This document shows positions 25,395-34,314 of a stretch of DNA of 64,000 bases, one piece after another. The notes under the pieces were generated by a model, which did not search any database, was not told where the DNA came from, and saw only the letters and a program-made list of their open reading frames with translations. Within the stretch, counting starts at the first letter, position 1, and every line of letters starts with the position of its first letter. The stretch is from NCBI GenBank assembly GCA_965226285.1, contig CBDDCQ010000005.1, positions 1-64,000 of the forward strand, read 5' to 3'. Source of the stretch: CBDDCQ01 sp965226285 (GTDB lineage: Bacteria; Bacteroidota; Bacteroidia; Flavobacteriales; Ichthyobacteriaceae). Both the position numbers and the translations under genes were made by a program.

Positions 25395-25502
25395 TTAATT
25401 GTAAAGAGAATATCCACACATAGATTTTTTACAAGACGATTTCTGACTATAACAGCTTGATAATAAAATAAATATAAACAATATTAACCACAGTTTTTTC
25501 AT
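25395..25502 (-). CDS. Possible small lipoprotein (35 residues)
   Basis: On the minus strand an ATG at 25502 opens MKKLWLILFIFILLSSC, a textbook lipoprotein signal with Cys17, followed by a Cys/Ser/Lys-rich tail of 18 residues and TAA. The signal is too good to be ordinary chance, but the gene is tiny and has no partner. It may be a real small lipoprotein or the start of a decayed larger one. Confidence 0.45.
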   Translation of the reverse strand: MKKLWLILFIFILLSSCYSQKSSCKKSMCGYSLYN

Positions 25503-25717
25503 ACCTTAAAGTTTTTGTCTTTATATCTGTGCTAATTTATATAATAATATTTGTAATTTTGTAAAAATATATATAAATTGAAGTATTTCAATTATTTTTT
25601 GTAAGTTTTAGGAAATAGTAGATTTTATGTTATACATTTGTCCAAATATCTTTTTAACGAAAATATAGGCAAGTTATATTCAACGCTCAAAATCTTAGGC
25701 TTTAGATTTACAATTTT

Positions 25718-26353
25718 ATGAAACTATTTTCTAATATCAAATTATTTTGTGAACAAGTTATAAATACTGTCCATATCCCAGAAGATAGAAGACAAAATTT
25801 ATCAAAATTGATGATTTATATGCAATATAAAATATGTCAAAGAAAACCTATAAGTTTAGTTTATCTATGTACACATAACTCTAGGCGTAGCCATATAGGG
25901 CAAGTTTGGGCGCAAATTTTATCTAAATATTTTCATATTAATGATGTAAAAACTTTTTCAGGTGGAATGCAAGTTACAGAAGTATATCAATCTACGCTAA
26001 AAGCATTTGAGCAGATAGGTTTTAAAATCAAAAGAGAATCTAATAAAAGAAATGGTAAAATAAAATTGTATTTTTCTGGAAATGACTATATTGAATTATT
26101 TTCAAAAACTTATAATCACCCGAGTAATCCATCTAAAAATTTTGCAGCTATAATGACTTGTAATGATATTGACCAAAATTGTCCTATAATACAAGGGTAT
26201 GATTTGAGATTATCTACACCTTATACTGATCCAAAAAAACATGATGATTCCTCTATTGAACTTTGCAAATATGTAGAAAAAAATATAGAAATTGCATCTG
26301 AAATCGCCTTTGTATTTAAAAATTTAGTGAATCGTCTTTCCCTTCAATCTTAA
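25718..26353 (+). CDS. Arsenate-reductase-like low-molecular-weight phosphatase
   Basis: 211 residues. The phosphate-binding loop LCTHNSRRS (50-58) gives the C-x5-R motif with Cys51 and Arg57. Cys148 (MTCNDID) and Cys155 (NCPI) are placed like the redox cysteines of thioredoxin-linked ArsC, and YTDPK carries the catalytic Asp. It is longer than ArsC (about 130), with an N-terminal helical extension and an insert near 103-140. Flavobacteria often carry this version, annotated as a protein-tyrosine-phosphatase. No ars genes adjoin it, so the substrate is uncertain. Confidence 0.8.
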   Translation: MKLFSNIKLFCEQVINTVHIPEDRRQNLSKLMIYMQYKICQRKPISLVYLCTHNSRRSHIGQVWAQILSKYFHINDVKTFSGGMQVTEVYQSTLKAFEQIGFKIKRESNKRNGKIKLYFSGNDYIELFSKTYNHPSNPSKNFAAIMTCNDIDQNCPIIQGYDLRLSTPYTDPKKHDDSSIELCKYVEKNIEIASEIAFVFKNLVNRLSLQS

Positions 26354-26390
26354 TACCATTACCTTTCTGCAATTCTTTTAGGTTTTTGGA

Positions 26391-26771
26391 TCATAAGAAT
26401 AATAAATCTTTTATCTCATTTATTTTTCTAGTCCTGTCTATAGAAAATGTATTGTCATTTTTTTGAATGTATTCAAAAAGTTGTATACTTTTTTCTAATA
26501 ATTCTTTTGAATTATTGAGTTGTCCGTCTCTATAAAATAAGTTAGCAAGTATTTCTATATCTTGATGGGCTGTTTTCTGTTTAGATAAATATGTGATTAA
26601 TTCATCTGTATTTTTATAAATAAAAAAACCTCTATCCCTTGAAAGAAAAGTAATATATATTTCCTTTATTCCTTTTCTCATATTCTCCTTGTCTTTCTCT
26701 TTACTTAAAAACCAAAAAAGTACTTCAAAGAATCTTTGTATCTTTCTTAAAATATAGTCTTTTTCTATCAT
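26391..26771 (-). CDS. Hypothetical helical protein (DUF6483-like)
   Basis: 126 residues, almost all helical, with no signal peptide or membrane segment. The start DYILRKIQRFFEVLFW resembles the opening of the DUF6483 group, and residues 74-112 (DIEILANLFYRDGQL and KELLEKSIQLFEYI) look like one TPR-type helical pair. No catalytic motif is seen. It lies 94 bases downstream of the hybrid kinase in the same direction, but a gap of AT-rich sequence makes co-transcription uncertain. Confidence 0.55.
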   Translation of the reverse strand: MIEKDYILRKIQRFFEVLFWFLSKEKDKENMRKGIKEIYITFLSRDRGFFIYKNTDELITYLSKQKTAHQDIEILANLFYRDGQLNNSKELLEKSIQLFEYIQKNDNTFSIDRTRKINEIKDLLFL

Positions 26772-26865
26772 TGATGTTTTTCCATATATCTATTTTTTGT
26801 GCTAAGTTATGGATAAGTGTTGGTATATGGTAATAATTCTCCTAAATTATCAAATTATAAAGATA

Positions 26866-29352
26866 CTAACTAACGTCATTTTTTGCTTCATTAATAGCTT
26901 CCAGTAGTTTTTCTAATTTAAATGGTTTAGTAAGATAATAATTAAATCCAGATGTCATCACCTTTTGTTTAGTTTCAGGGAATATATCTGCTGTAAGTGC
27001 TATAATGGGGATATTCATATTTTGTTCTTCTCTAATCATTTGGGTTGCTTTAAATCCATTCATTATAGGCATTTGTAAATCCATTAATATTACATCAAAA
27101 CTCTCACCTTCTTTCTCCAAAGCATCTAATGCTTTTTGGCCATTATCTACTATGGTGTATTTACACTTCCACCCTTCTAATACTTGCTTGATAAGCATTT
27201 GATTAATAGCATTATCTTCAGCAACCAATATATTAATACCGTCTAAGTTTATTGCTGCTTTTTGTTGCTTTGTCTCTTTTAATTCGCTTAATTCACTAGG
27301 TAGATAAGGTATTTGAATAGTTACAGTAGTGCCTTTATTCATCTCACTATCTAGGTGAATATCTCCTTTTTGAAGTATCACTAAGTTTCTAGTAATAGCT
27401 AAACCAAGCCCTGTACCCATTGAATTATGCATACTACCTTTTATTTGCTCAAATACTTCAAATATTACGTCCATTTTTTCTTTAGGAATACCTATACCTG
27501 TATCGGCTATAATAAATTTAATTTTATTGTTACCTATGTATTCTACTTTTAGGTTCACTTCTCCATAGTTGGTAAATTTAATGGCGTTACCTACAACATT
27601 GAGTAATATTTGCATTAATCTATAAGGATCTCCTACCACATATTTAGGTACCTTATTATCTACAAAAGTATTAAGTACTATATTTTTTTCTTTAGCTCTA
27701 AATTGTAATACTTTATATAGTTCATTTACTTTATCATGAATACTAAAATCTATGTCTTCAAAAGTAAGTTTACCAGATTCTATTTTAGATAAGTCTAAAA
27801 TATCGTTGATGATAATGAGTAAGTGCTCTGAAGATTTCTTTACAGCAGTAAGGTTTTCTAAATGTTGTCCTTTAAAATTATTACTTTTTACTAAAATATC
27901 TGTAAGCCCCAAAATAGCATTCATCGGAGTTCTAATTTCATGGCTCATATTAGATAAAAATTCAGATTTAGCATTGGCAGCTCTTATAGCTTTAGCTGTT
28001 TCTAATGATAAATTTTTTTGTACAGATTTGAGTTCTAAATTAGTTTTTTCAAGGTTTTCAGCATAATCTCTAAGTTTGAGTTCACTACTTTTCCTCTCTG
28101 TATTATCTCTACAGTTTATAGCTATCTTGTTATTTTCAAGTAGTGTAAAAGTTAAATCTTGTGAAACTAAAGTACCATCTTTTTTTATTCCATAAGCCTC
28201 TCCTCTCCAGTAATCAGATTTTTTTAAATTCAAAAATACCTCTTCTTCAAATATAACTCTAGTTTCATTGGTATATTGTAGATTCCACATCTGTCCTATT
28301 AGATCAGGTTTATTATAACCAAAGATACTAGCATAAGCCTCGTTTAGGTAATCATATCTACCGTTAGTATCTATAATAGCAAATCCATCAGCAGAAGATT
28401 CCATAGCCTTGGAGAGTTCATCTATTCTTATTCTTGCTTTTTCTGATATCGTAATATCTTGTATAGTACCTGTAATTTCTACAGCATCACCATTTTCATC
28501 TTTTTGTAAATGTACATCTATAATAATCCATTTTTCACTATTTTTTCCCTTTATTTTAGATTTAAAAATGTTATTAGTAATTACTCCATTTTGGAGTTGT
28601 TCAAAAACTTTTTTTACTTTTTCTTTTCTAGAATTTACAATATATATTTCTAAACTTTCTCCTAATGATTCTTGTATCTTATATCCCATAAGTCCTTCCC
28701 AATACTTATTGATAAAGATTAATTTTCCATCTAAATTAGTTTTAAATATAACCTGACCAACACTATTGACTATGGTTCTATATTCTTTTTCACTATTGAC
28801 TATTTCTTGTTCTATATTCTTTTTATGAGTAATATCAATGCCTATAATTAAATATTGAAATTTATTATGGTTTCGCAATAGTGGAATCATAGATAAATTA
28901 AGCCAATAAGTATTACCGTCTTTTGATTTGCTTAATACTTCTCCTTTCCAAGTACTTGTTGTAACAGAGTTTTTAATTTTATCAAATTTAAAATTTATAG
29001 ATTGTCCTATAATATCATCTATTTTTTTACCTTTTAATTCCTCATAATTATATTTAGAGATATGCTCAAAGTTAGCATTGATATTAATAATTTTTCCTTC
29101 TAAATCCAAAATACAACTCACAGCAAAAGTATCTATACCATACTTATAATGCGAGAGTTCATTAAAAATTTCATTATTGCTTATTTCGAATATATTTTCT
29201 AGGTTTTTATAATCCTCTTCATAGGAGAGATAAGCGTCGTTTACAGCTTTTATAAATAACTGACAACTGTTAGATTGTTGCAGTTTTTCTATTTCATCTG
29301 GGATAAAGTTTAATATTTGTCTTTTTAAAAGTCTGTGTAAGCGATCTATCAT
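26866..29352 (-). CDS. Hybrid sensor histidine kinase with three PAS domains and a receiver
   Basis: 828 residues with no membrane helix, so a cytoplasmic sensor. PAS domains lie at about 70-178, 185-303 and 310-425, followed by a coiled coil (425-465). The HisKA box SNMSHEIRTPMNAILG carries His471. HATPase has Asn589 (VVGNAIKF), DTGIGIP (617-623) and GTGLGLAI (647-654). The receiver (705-825) has Asp712/713, phospho-acceptor Asp758 (MDLQMP) and Lys809. It would phosphorylate an Hpt or act within itself; no such partner is adjacent. It begins 6 bases after the phosphohexomutase stop, so it ends an M14/GT2/mutase/kinase operon. Confidence 0.95.
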   Translation of the reverse strand: MIDRLHRLLKRQILNFIPDEIEKLQQSNSCQLFIKAVNDAYLSYEEDYKNLENIFEISNNEIFNELSHYKYGIDTFAVSCILDLEGKIININANFEHISKYNYEELKGKKIDDIIGQSINFKFDKIKNSVTTSTWKGEVLSKSKDGNTYWLNLSMIPLLRNHNKFQYLIIGIDITHKKNIEQEIVNSEKEYRTIVNSVGQVIFKTNLDGKLIFINKYWEGLMGYKIQESLGESLEIYIVNSRKEKVKKVFEQLQNGVITNNIFKSKIKGKNSEKWIIIDVHLQKDENGDAVEITGTIQDITISEKARIRIDELSKAMESSADGFAIIDTNGRYDYLNEAYASIFGYNKPDLIGQMWNLQYTNETRVIFEEEVFLNLKKSDYWRGEAYGIKKDGTLVSQDLTFTLLENNKIAINCRDNTERKSSELKLRDYAENLEKTNLELKSVQKNLSLETAKAIRAANAKSEFLSNMSHEIRTPMNAILGLTDILVKSNNFKGQHLENLTAVKKSSEHLLIIINDILDLSKIESGKLTFEDIDFSIHDKVNELYKVLQFRAKEKNIVLNTFVDNKVPKYVVGDPYRLMQILLNVVGNAIKFTNYGEVNLKVEYIGNNKIKFIIADTGIGIPKEKMDVIFEVFEQIKGSMHNSMGTGLGLAITRNLVILQKGDIHLDSEMNKGTTVTIQIPYLPSELSELKETKQQKAAINLDGINILVAEDNAINQMLIKQVLEGWKCKYTIVDNGQKALDALEKEGESFDVILMDLQMPIMNGFKATQMIREEQNMNIPIIALTADIFPETKQKVMTSGFNYYLTKPFKLEKLLEAINEAKNDVS

Positions 29353-29358
29353 CTTTTT

Positions 29359-31083
29359 TTAAAAAAGGTTTAGTTCTTTAATAATTCTTTCTATTTTTTC
29401 TAGGTTGCTCTGATATATTTTATCATATAGTTCTTTACTGGGTAAATGACTTTTTACAGTGATATAAAACTTAATTTTAGGCTCTGTACCAGAAGGACGA
29501 ATAGCTACTCTAGTTCCATCTTGGGTTTTAAATATCAATACATTAGACTTGGGTAAATTTATATTTTTATTTTCATTAGTAAGTATATTCTTTTGTAAAG
29601 AAGTTTTATAATCTTTTATGATATTTACTTTGGAGCCATCTATGTTTTTAAGAGAATTAACTCTAAAGTTATCCATTATTTTCTTAATTTCTTGGATTCC
29701 TGAAATCCCTTTTTTAGTAATGGATATCAGATGTTCTTGATAAACACCATATTGGACATAAATATCAACTAAATAATCTAATATACTGCTCTGTTTTTCT
29801 TTAAGCTCCGCAGCTATTTGACATACCAAAAGAGCAGCTGTTATAGCGTCTTTATCTCTTACAAAATCACCTATCATATAACCATAACTTTCTTCTCCAC
29901 CACCTATAAATTTCTTTTTACTTTCTAAGTCAAAGATACTTTTACCTATCCACTTAAACCCTGTAAGTACTGTACTACATTCTACACCAAAACTCTTAGC
30001 TATATCTTCTAGCAATGGTGTAGTTACAATGGTAGAACTTATAAATTGGTTGCCATCTATTTCGCCTGCTTCTTTCCATTTTTCAAGTAGATAGTGAGTC
30101 ATTATGGTGGCGGTTTGATTTCCATTGAGCAATACCATTTCACTTTCATTATTTTTTACAGCTACTCCTATTCTATCAGCGTCAGGATCTGTACCTATAA
30201 GTAGGTCTATATCTTTTTCCTTAGCTAATGCTACAGCCATATCTAAGGCTTCTTTTTCTTCGGGATTAGGTGACTTTACTGTTGAAAAATTTCCGTCAGG
30301 TACAGATTGTTCTTCTACTATATACACGTTTTTAAATCCTGCTTGTGATAGTACATCTGGAATTAATTTTATAGCGGTGCCGTGTATAGGCGTAAATACT
30401 ATCTTTAGTTTATCTTTATTAGTATTTTCTATATTTGGAATTACTTTAATAGAATTTTTAATGAATTCTTTATCTATTTCTGTTCCTATGGTATATATAA
30501 GGTTAGGGTTAGATTTAAATTTTACATCATTTACTTCAAGGCAAAGTATTTGTTCAATAATATTTTTGTCGTGAGGTGGAACAATTTGTCCACCATCTTC
30601 CCAATATACTTTATATCCATTGTATTGAGGAGGGTTGTGTGATGCAGTAATTACAATACCTGTTTTGCACTTCAAATGTCTTATAGCAAAAGACAATTCA
30701 GGGGTAGGTCTTAGGTCGTCAAATAAATAAACCTTTATATCATTAGCAGAGAGTACATCGGCCACTTTATTTGCAAACAGTTTACTATTATTTCTACAAT
30801 CGTATGCTATAACTACACTTATCTGTTCATTTAAAAATTGCTTGTTTAAATAATTTGCAAGACCCTGGGTAGCACAGCCTAAAGTATATATATTCATTCT
30901 ATTAGTTCCCACGCCCATAACGCCACGCATTCCTCCGGTACCAAATTCTAAATTTTTGTAAAAACACTCTCTTAAGGTATCTATATCATTTTCCATTAGA
31001 TATTTTACTTGCTGTCGGGTTTCTGTATCGTATGCTTCCGTCAACCAATTTTTGGCATTTTCTAAAAATAAATTTTCATTCAT
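29359..31083 (-). CDS. Phosphoglucomutase / phosphomannomutase family enzyme
   Basis: 574 residues. The phosphoserine loop TASHNPPQYNGYK (146-158) carries Ser148, the metal loop is TDPDADR, and the phosphate-binding loop near the C-terminus is RPSGTEPKIKFY. It interconverts sugar 1- and 6-phosphates, feeding polysaccharide or glycogen precursors. Substrate choice between glucose and mannose is not fixed by these motifs, though the length fits the large PgmB-like group common in Bacteroidetes. Its start overlaps the glycosyltransferase end by 8 bases. Confidence 0.93.
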   Translation of the reverse strand: MNENLFLENAKNWLTEAYDTETRQQVKYLMENDIDTLRECFYKNLEFGTGGMRGVMGVGTNRMNIYTLGCATQGLANYLNKQFLNEQISVVIAYDCRNNSKLFANKVADVLSANDIKVYLFDDLRPTPELSFAIRHLKCKTGIVITASHNPPQYNGYKVYWEDGGQIVPPHDKNIIEQILCLEVNDVKFKSNPNLIYTIGTEIDKEFIKNSIKVIPNIENTNKDKLKIVFTPIHGTAIKLIPDVLSQAGFKNVYIVEEQSVPDGNFSTVKSPNPEEKEALDMAVALAKEKDIDLLIGTDPDADRIGVAVKNNESEMVLLNGNQTATIMTHYLLEKWKEAGEIDGNQFISSTIVTTPLLEDIAKSFGVECSTVLTGFKWIGKSIFDLESKKKFIGGGEESYGYMIGDFVRDKDAITAALLVCQIAAELKEKQSSILDYLVDIYVQYGVYQEHLISITKKGISGIQEIKKIMDNFRVNSLKNIDGSKVNIIKDYKTSLQKNILTNENKNINLPKSNVLIFKTQDGTRVAIRPSGTEPKIKFYITVKSHLPSKELYDKIYQSNLEKIERIIKELNLF

Positions 31084-32044
31084 CGGTATATTTTTTTATA
31101 TATTGATTTATAATTTTATGATTAATATCTCTATTTTGTTTGAGTAATATTTCAGTAATAAACCCTGTTAAAAATAGCATAGTTCCCAGTATCATACAAG
31201 TAAGAGCAATATAGAACCATGGCGAATCTACTACTAAAATGGCTTTGATCTGATTTGCTAAGCAATACAACTTATGTACCCCTATGTACACAATAACTAA
31301 AAACCCAATAAAGAACATAAGTACACCAAATAATCCAAAAAAGTGCATAGGTCTTTTAGAAAATTTATGAATAACCCAAAGCGATATCAAATCTAAAAAA
31401 CCATTAATAAATCGGCTAATTCCAAATTTAGATACACCGTATTTTCTAACACTGTGAGTTACTACCTTTTCTCCTATATTATGGTATCCTATATGCTTAA
31501 CCAATACAGGTATATATCGGTGCTTTTCACCATATACATCTATATTTTTTACTACATCTATTCTATAGGCTTTCAGTCCACAATTAAAATCGTGTAAAAA
31601 CAATCTGGATACTTTACGAGCTGCCCAATTGAATAACTTGCTAGGAATAGTTTTAGTAATGGAATCATATCTCTTTTTTTTCCAACCTGATACTAAATCA
31701 TAATTTTCCTCTGTTATCATTCTATAGAGCTCTGGTATTTCATCTGGACTATCTTGCAAATCAGCATCCATAGTAATAACCACTTTTGCATCTGCTTTTC
31801 TAAACCCTATGTTAAGAGCTTGTGACTTCCCTTGATTATATTTAAACGATACACTTTCTATATGCTCATCTTTCTTAGACAACTGTCTAATAACCTGATA
31901 AGAATTATCAGTACTCCCATCGTTTACAAAAATAATTTGATAGGTAAATTTGTGAGTATCTAACACCTTTTTTATCCAATAGTATAACTCTAAAAGGGAT
32001 TCTTCTTCATTATAAAAAGGAATAATTAAGCATATATTCTTCAT
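31076..32044 (-). CDS. Family 2 glycosyltransferase (GtrB/DPM1-like, polyprenyl-phosphate)
   Basis: 322 residues. The GT-A fold has FYNEEESL (10-17), NDGSTDNS (41-48) and the metal motif MDADLQDSPDEI (92-103). Two membrane helices at about 232-258 and 274-298 place it at the inner membrane, as in GtrB and dolichol-phosphate mannose synthase-like enzymes that load a sugar onto undecaprenyl phosphate. It is followed, with overlap, by a phosphohexomutase that could supply its donor. Confidence 0.9.
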   Translation of the reverse strand: MKNICLIIPFYNEEESLLELYYWIKKVLDTHKFTYQIIFVNDGSTDNSYQVIRQLSKKDEHIESVSFKYNQGKSQALNIGFRKADAKVVITMDADLQDSPDEIPELYRMITEENYDLVSGWKKKRYDSITKTIPSKLFNWAARKVSRLFLHDFNCGLKAYRIDVVKNIDVYGEKHRYIPVLVKHIGYHNIGEKVVTHSVRKYGVSKFGISRFINGFLDLISLWVIHKFSKRPMHFFGLFGVLMFFIGFLVIVYIGVHKLYCLANQIKAILVVDSPWFYIALTCMILGTMLFLTGFITEILLKQNRDINHKIINQYIKKYTDE

Positions 32045-32090
32045 TTAACTATTTTCAATATTTTTATAAGCGCAAATTTAATCTTATATT

Positions 32091-33296
32091 TTAATTTATT
32101 TTATATACTTTTCCATTGATAACTTCTAATAAATTACCAATTTTAAACGTCGCATCTTGTTTAGATTGAAGAGTTTCTCTATTATCACTACAAAAGAGAT
32201 ATTTTTTAGCATCATATTCTTCGTATCCATAATAATCAGATAAATCCCCTATAAATTCAATTTTAGCATCATTTACTAAAGTTTTAGATAAACTACACCA
32301 TTGTTCGTTTAACATGATTCCTATATCTACTATAGATGAACTATTATTTATACTTGCATTCCGGATAATCACATCTATCATTCGCTCTGCATTATTGGGG
32401 ATTTCAAAGTACTTTTCATACCCAAAAGTATGATCCTTAGCATTTATAATAAAGTTTATCCCTTGCAATATGGCTATAAAATTGAGTTTTCTTACTTTCT
32501 GTCGCTCTATATCTCCTTTCATTCCTCCACACTCTATGAGTATGGTGTTACACCCCATTTTTTGAAAATTGTCTCCAGTAGCTGTAGGATAAAAATCATC
32601 AGTATATCTACCTACTGAATTAGGCATAATTTGTTGTAAAACTTCATTCATAGAGGCAATAACTCCCATAGTTTGTTTTCTACCTTCCGTTATGGTTTTT
32701 TGTACATCTATAGAAGGAGCTAAAAAGGAAATTGAAGCTGGTAAATGGGTACCTGAAATATTAAAAATACGCCTCTGGTCATGAAGATTAAATGCAAAAT
32801 GAGGTTTAAAATCGTACATTTGTTTTCTCAATATTTTACTCTCAAAAGCTTGCAAAGCTATAGCGTCTCTATTAATATCAATTCCTTGTATATTTTCTCG
32901 TTGATATATTTCTGTACCATCGGGGTTCAGCATAGGAATAATAAGTAATTTTATTCTTTCTAAAATAATTTTATTAAATCTCTTAAATGAAGCATCAATA
33001 GTAGTTAAAAAATTAAGCATATCAAATATTGCAGCTGTACCTGTAGGTTCATTTCCATGCATTTGAGACCATATCATTATTTTAATATTGCCTTTACCTA
33101 TATTTATTCCATAAATTTCTCTATTTTCTAAAGATTTACCTAAAAGATGAATTTTCACATTACTTTTATAAAATAGCGAATTTATCAAAGGTAGTATATC
33201 CTTGTGTTTAAAATACCTATTTTTTAAAGTAGCCTCTTTTATTTTTTCATAACTCTTTAAAAGATGTTCTAATGGAAATTTACCATTATTTTTCAT
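32091..33296 (-). CDS. M14-family zinc carboxypeptidase
   Basis: 401 residues. Zinc ligands are HGNEP (His80, Glu83) and NLHDQ (His172). INRDA (141-145) supplies substrate-binding Asn/Arg, and ILIECGG carries the catalytic Glu255. There is no signal peptide, so it is likely cytoplasmic. M14 relatives trim peptides or peptidoglycan stem peptides; the substrate is unknown here. A promoter with caaatata (TATATTTG on this strand) lies at 33325-33332. It is the first gene of the M14/GT2/mutase/kinase run. Confidence 0.88.
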   Translation of the reverse strand: MKNNGKFPLEHLLKSYEKIKEATLKNRYFKHKDILPLINSLFYKSNVKIHLLGKSLENREIYGINIGKGNIKIMIWSQMHGNEPTGTAAIFDMLNFLTTIDASFKRFNKIILERIKLLIIPMLNPDGTEIYQRENIQGIDINRDAIALQAFESKILRKQMYDFKPHFAFNLHDQRRIFNISGTHLPASISFLAPSIDVQKTITEGRKQTMGVIASMNEVLQQIMPNSVGRYTDDFYPTATGDNFQKMGCNTILIECGGMKGDIERQKVRKLNFIAILQGINFIINAKDHTFGYEKYFEIPNNAERMIDVIIRNASINNSSSIVDIGIMLNEQWCSLSKTLVNDAKIEFIGDLSDYYGYEEYDAKKYLFCSDNRETLQSKQDATFKIGNLLEVINGKVYKIN

Positions 33297-33324
33297 TAAT
33301 TTATATTTTTAAAAAATTATATGA

Positions 33325-33332
33325 CAAATATA
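33325..33332 (-). promoter_or_regulatory. -7 box for the M14 peptidase operon
   Basis: caaatata, read as TATATTTG on the minus strand, lies 29 bases before the M14 ATG and fits TAnnTTTG. Confidence 0.45.
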
Positions 33333-33368
33333 CAAAAATTAAGATTACAATTATAAATGTCAATTATT

Positions 33369-33783
33369 TACATTTGTGTATTAAATTGTATAAACTAATG
33401 TATTTTTATTTATAATTGTACTTTGATATTTTTGTATTTACAAATGTTTATTACACTATAGGTTACTTCAAATATAGAATATAAATTTTTATATAAATAA
33501 CTGTAAATGAATTACTAAATATACTTTAAGTAAAGTTTATATTTATATTATTATTGTAATATCATCTATAGAAACTATAGAGTAAAAAAATATAATTACA
33601 AATGTAAATCTATAGCATTTTTTTAATACTTAATAAACTTATAATCAATATTTTATAATTATTCTATTAAGTATTAGTTTATATTTTAATAGCTGTAAAA
33701 ATAGAGGGAATACAATTAGGTATATTACATTTGTATATTACAATTTGTTTTGGTTGTGTTACAATATTTATTTACATTTGTAA
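33369..33783. promoter_or_regulatory. Cluster of TTACATTTGTAA sites (possible operators)
   Basis: Five copies of a 12-base near-palindrome: TACATTTGTGTA (33369-33380), TTACAAATGTTTA (33438-33450), TTACAAATGTAA (33596-33607, perfect), TTACATTTGTA (33725-33735) and TTACATTTGTAA (33772-33783, perfect). They lie upstream of an XRE regulator, so self-control is plausible. The last one also fits TAnnTTTG (TACATTTG) and so may be the promoter itself. Confidence 0.45.
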
Positions 33784-33800
33784 CCTTAAAATAATGTATT

Positions 33801-34172
33801 ATGGATGATAAAATTATAGATAGAATAAAAGAGGTAATGGACATGAAACAACTTACTTCCACTTTTTTTGCAGACAAGATAAAAGTAAATAGAGCTAGTA
33901 TATCTCATATACTATCGGGTAGAAACAGACCCAGCTTAGATATTATTATAAAAATACTTGATACTTTTCCCGATTTAGATTCTGATTGGTTACTACGAGA
34001 CAAGAAGAGTATTTCTCCCCCCCCTCCTATTGTCCAACAAGAAAAGAATGATTTATTTTCACAGAGTAAGAATATTATTACTGAAACTCTAGTCCAAAAA
34101 GATAAGAAGAATAAAGAAATAGAGAAGATAACGGTATTTTTTACTGATGGAACATTTAAGGATTTTAAATAG
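33801..34172 (+). CDS. XRE-family helix-turn-helix regulator
   Basis: 123 residues. The helix-turn-helix covers about 1-65 (MKQLTSTFFADKIKVNR, ASISHILSGRNRPSLD). A Pro-rich turn and a Lys-rich linker follow, then a short C-terminal strand (ITVFFTDGTFKDF) typical of Bacteroidetes XRE proteins. It probably binds the TTACATTTGTAA cluster upstream. It lies 142 bases before a HerA-like ATPase and might control it. Confidence 0.9.
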   Translation: MDDKIIDRIKEVMDMKQLTSTFFADKIKVNRASISHILSGRNRPSLDIIIKILDTFPDLDSDWLLRDKKSISPPPPIVQQEKNDLFSQSKNIITETLVQKDKKNKEIEKITVFFTDGTFKDFK

Positions 34173-34276
34173 ATGTAACATATTTGCCTAATAATAAATA
34201 GTAATAAAGAGGTATTATTTGTTCGTGGCGATCGATAGAAAAACAAAAAATTAGGTTATGATTTTAATAAAAAATG

Positions 34277-34284
34277 TACCTTTG
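34277..34284 (+). promoter_or_regulatory. -7 box for the HerA-like gene
   Basis: TACCTTTG (34277-34284) fits TAnnTTTG and lies 30 bases before the ATG at 34315. No convincing -33 TTTG is seen. Confidence 0.4.
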
Positions 34285-34314
34285 TTCATTAATTAACCGT
34301 TTGCAATAAGAAAA

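Larger units (their letters stand above)
33297..33800. other. AT-rich divergent regulatory region
   Basis: 504 bases between the divergent M14 and XRE genes with no open frame. It holds a promoter for the M14 gene (33325-33332 minus) and several near-palindromic TTACAAATGTAA / TTACATTTGTAA sites at 33369-33380, 33438-33450, 33596-33607, 33725-33735 and 33772-33783, listed below. Confidence 0.6.
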
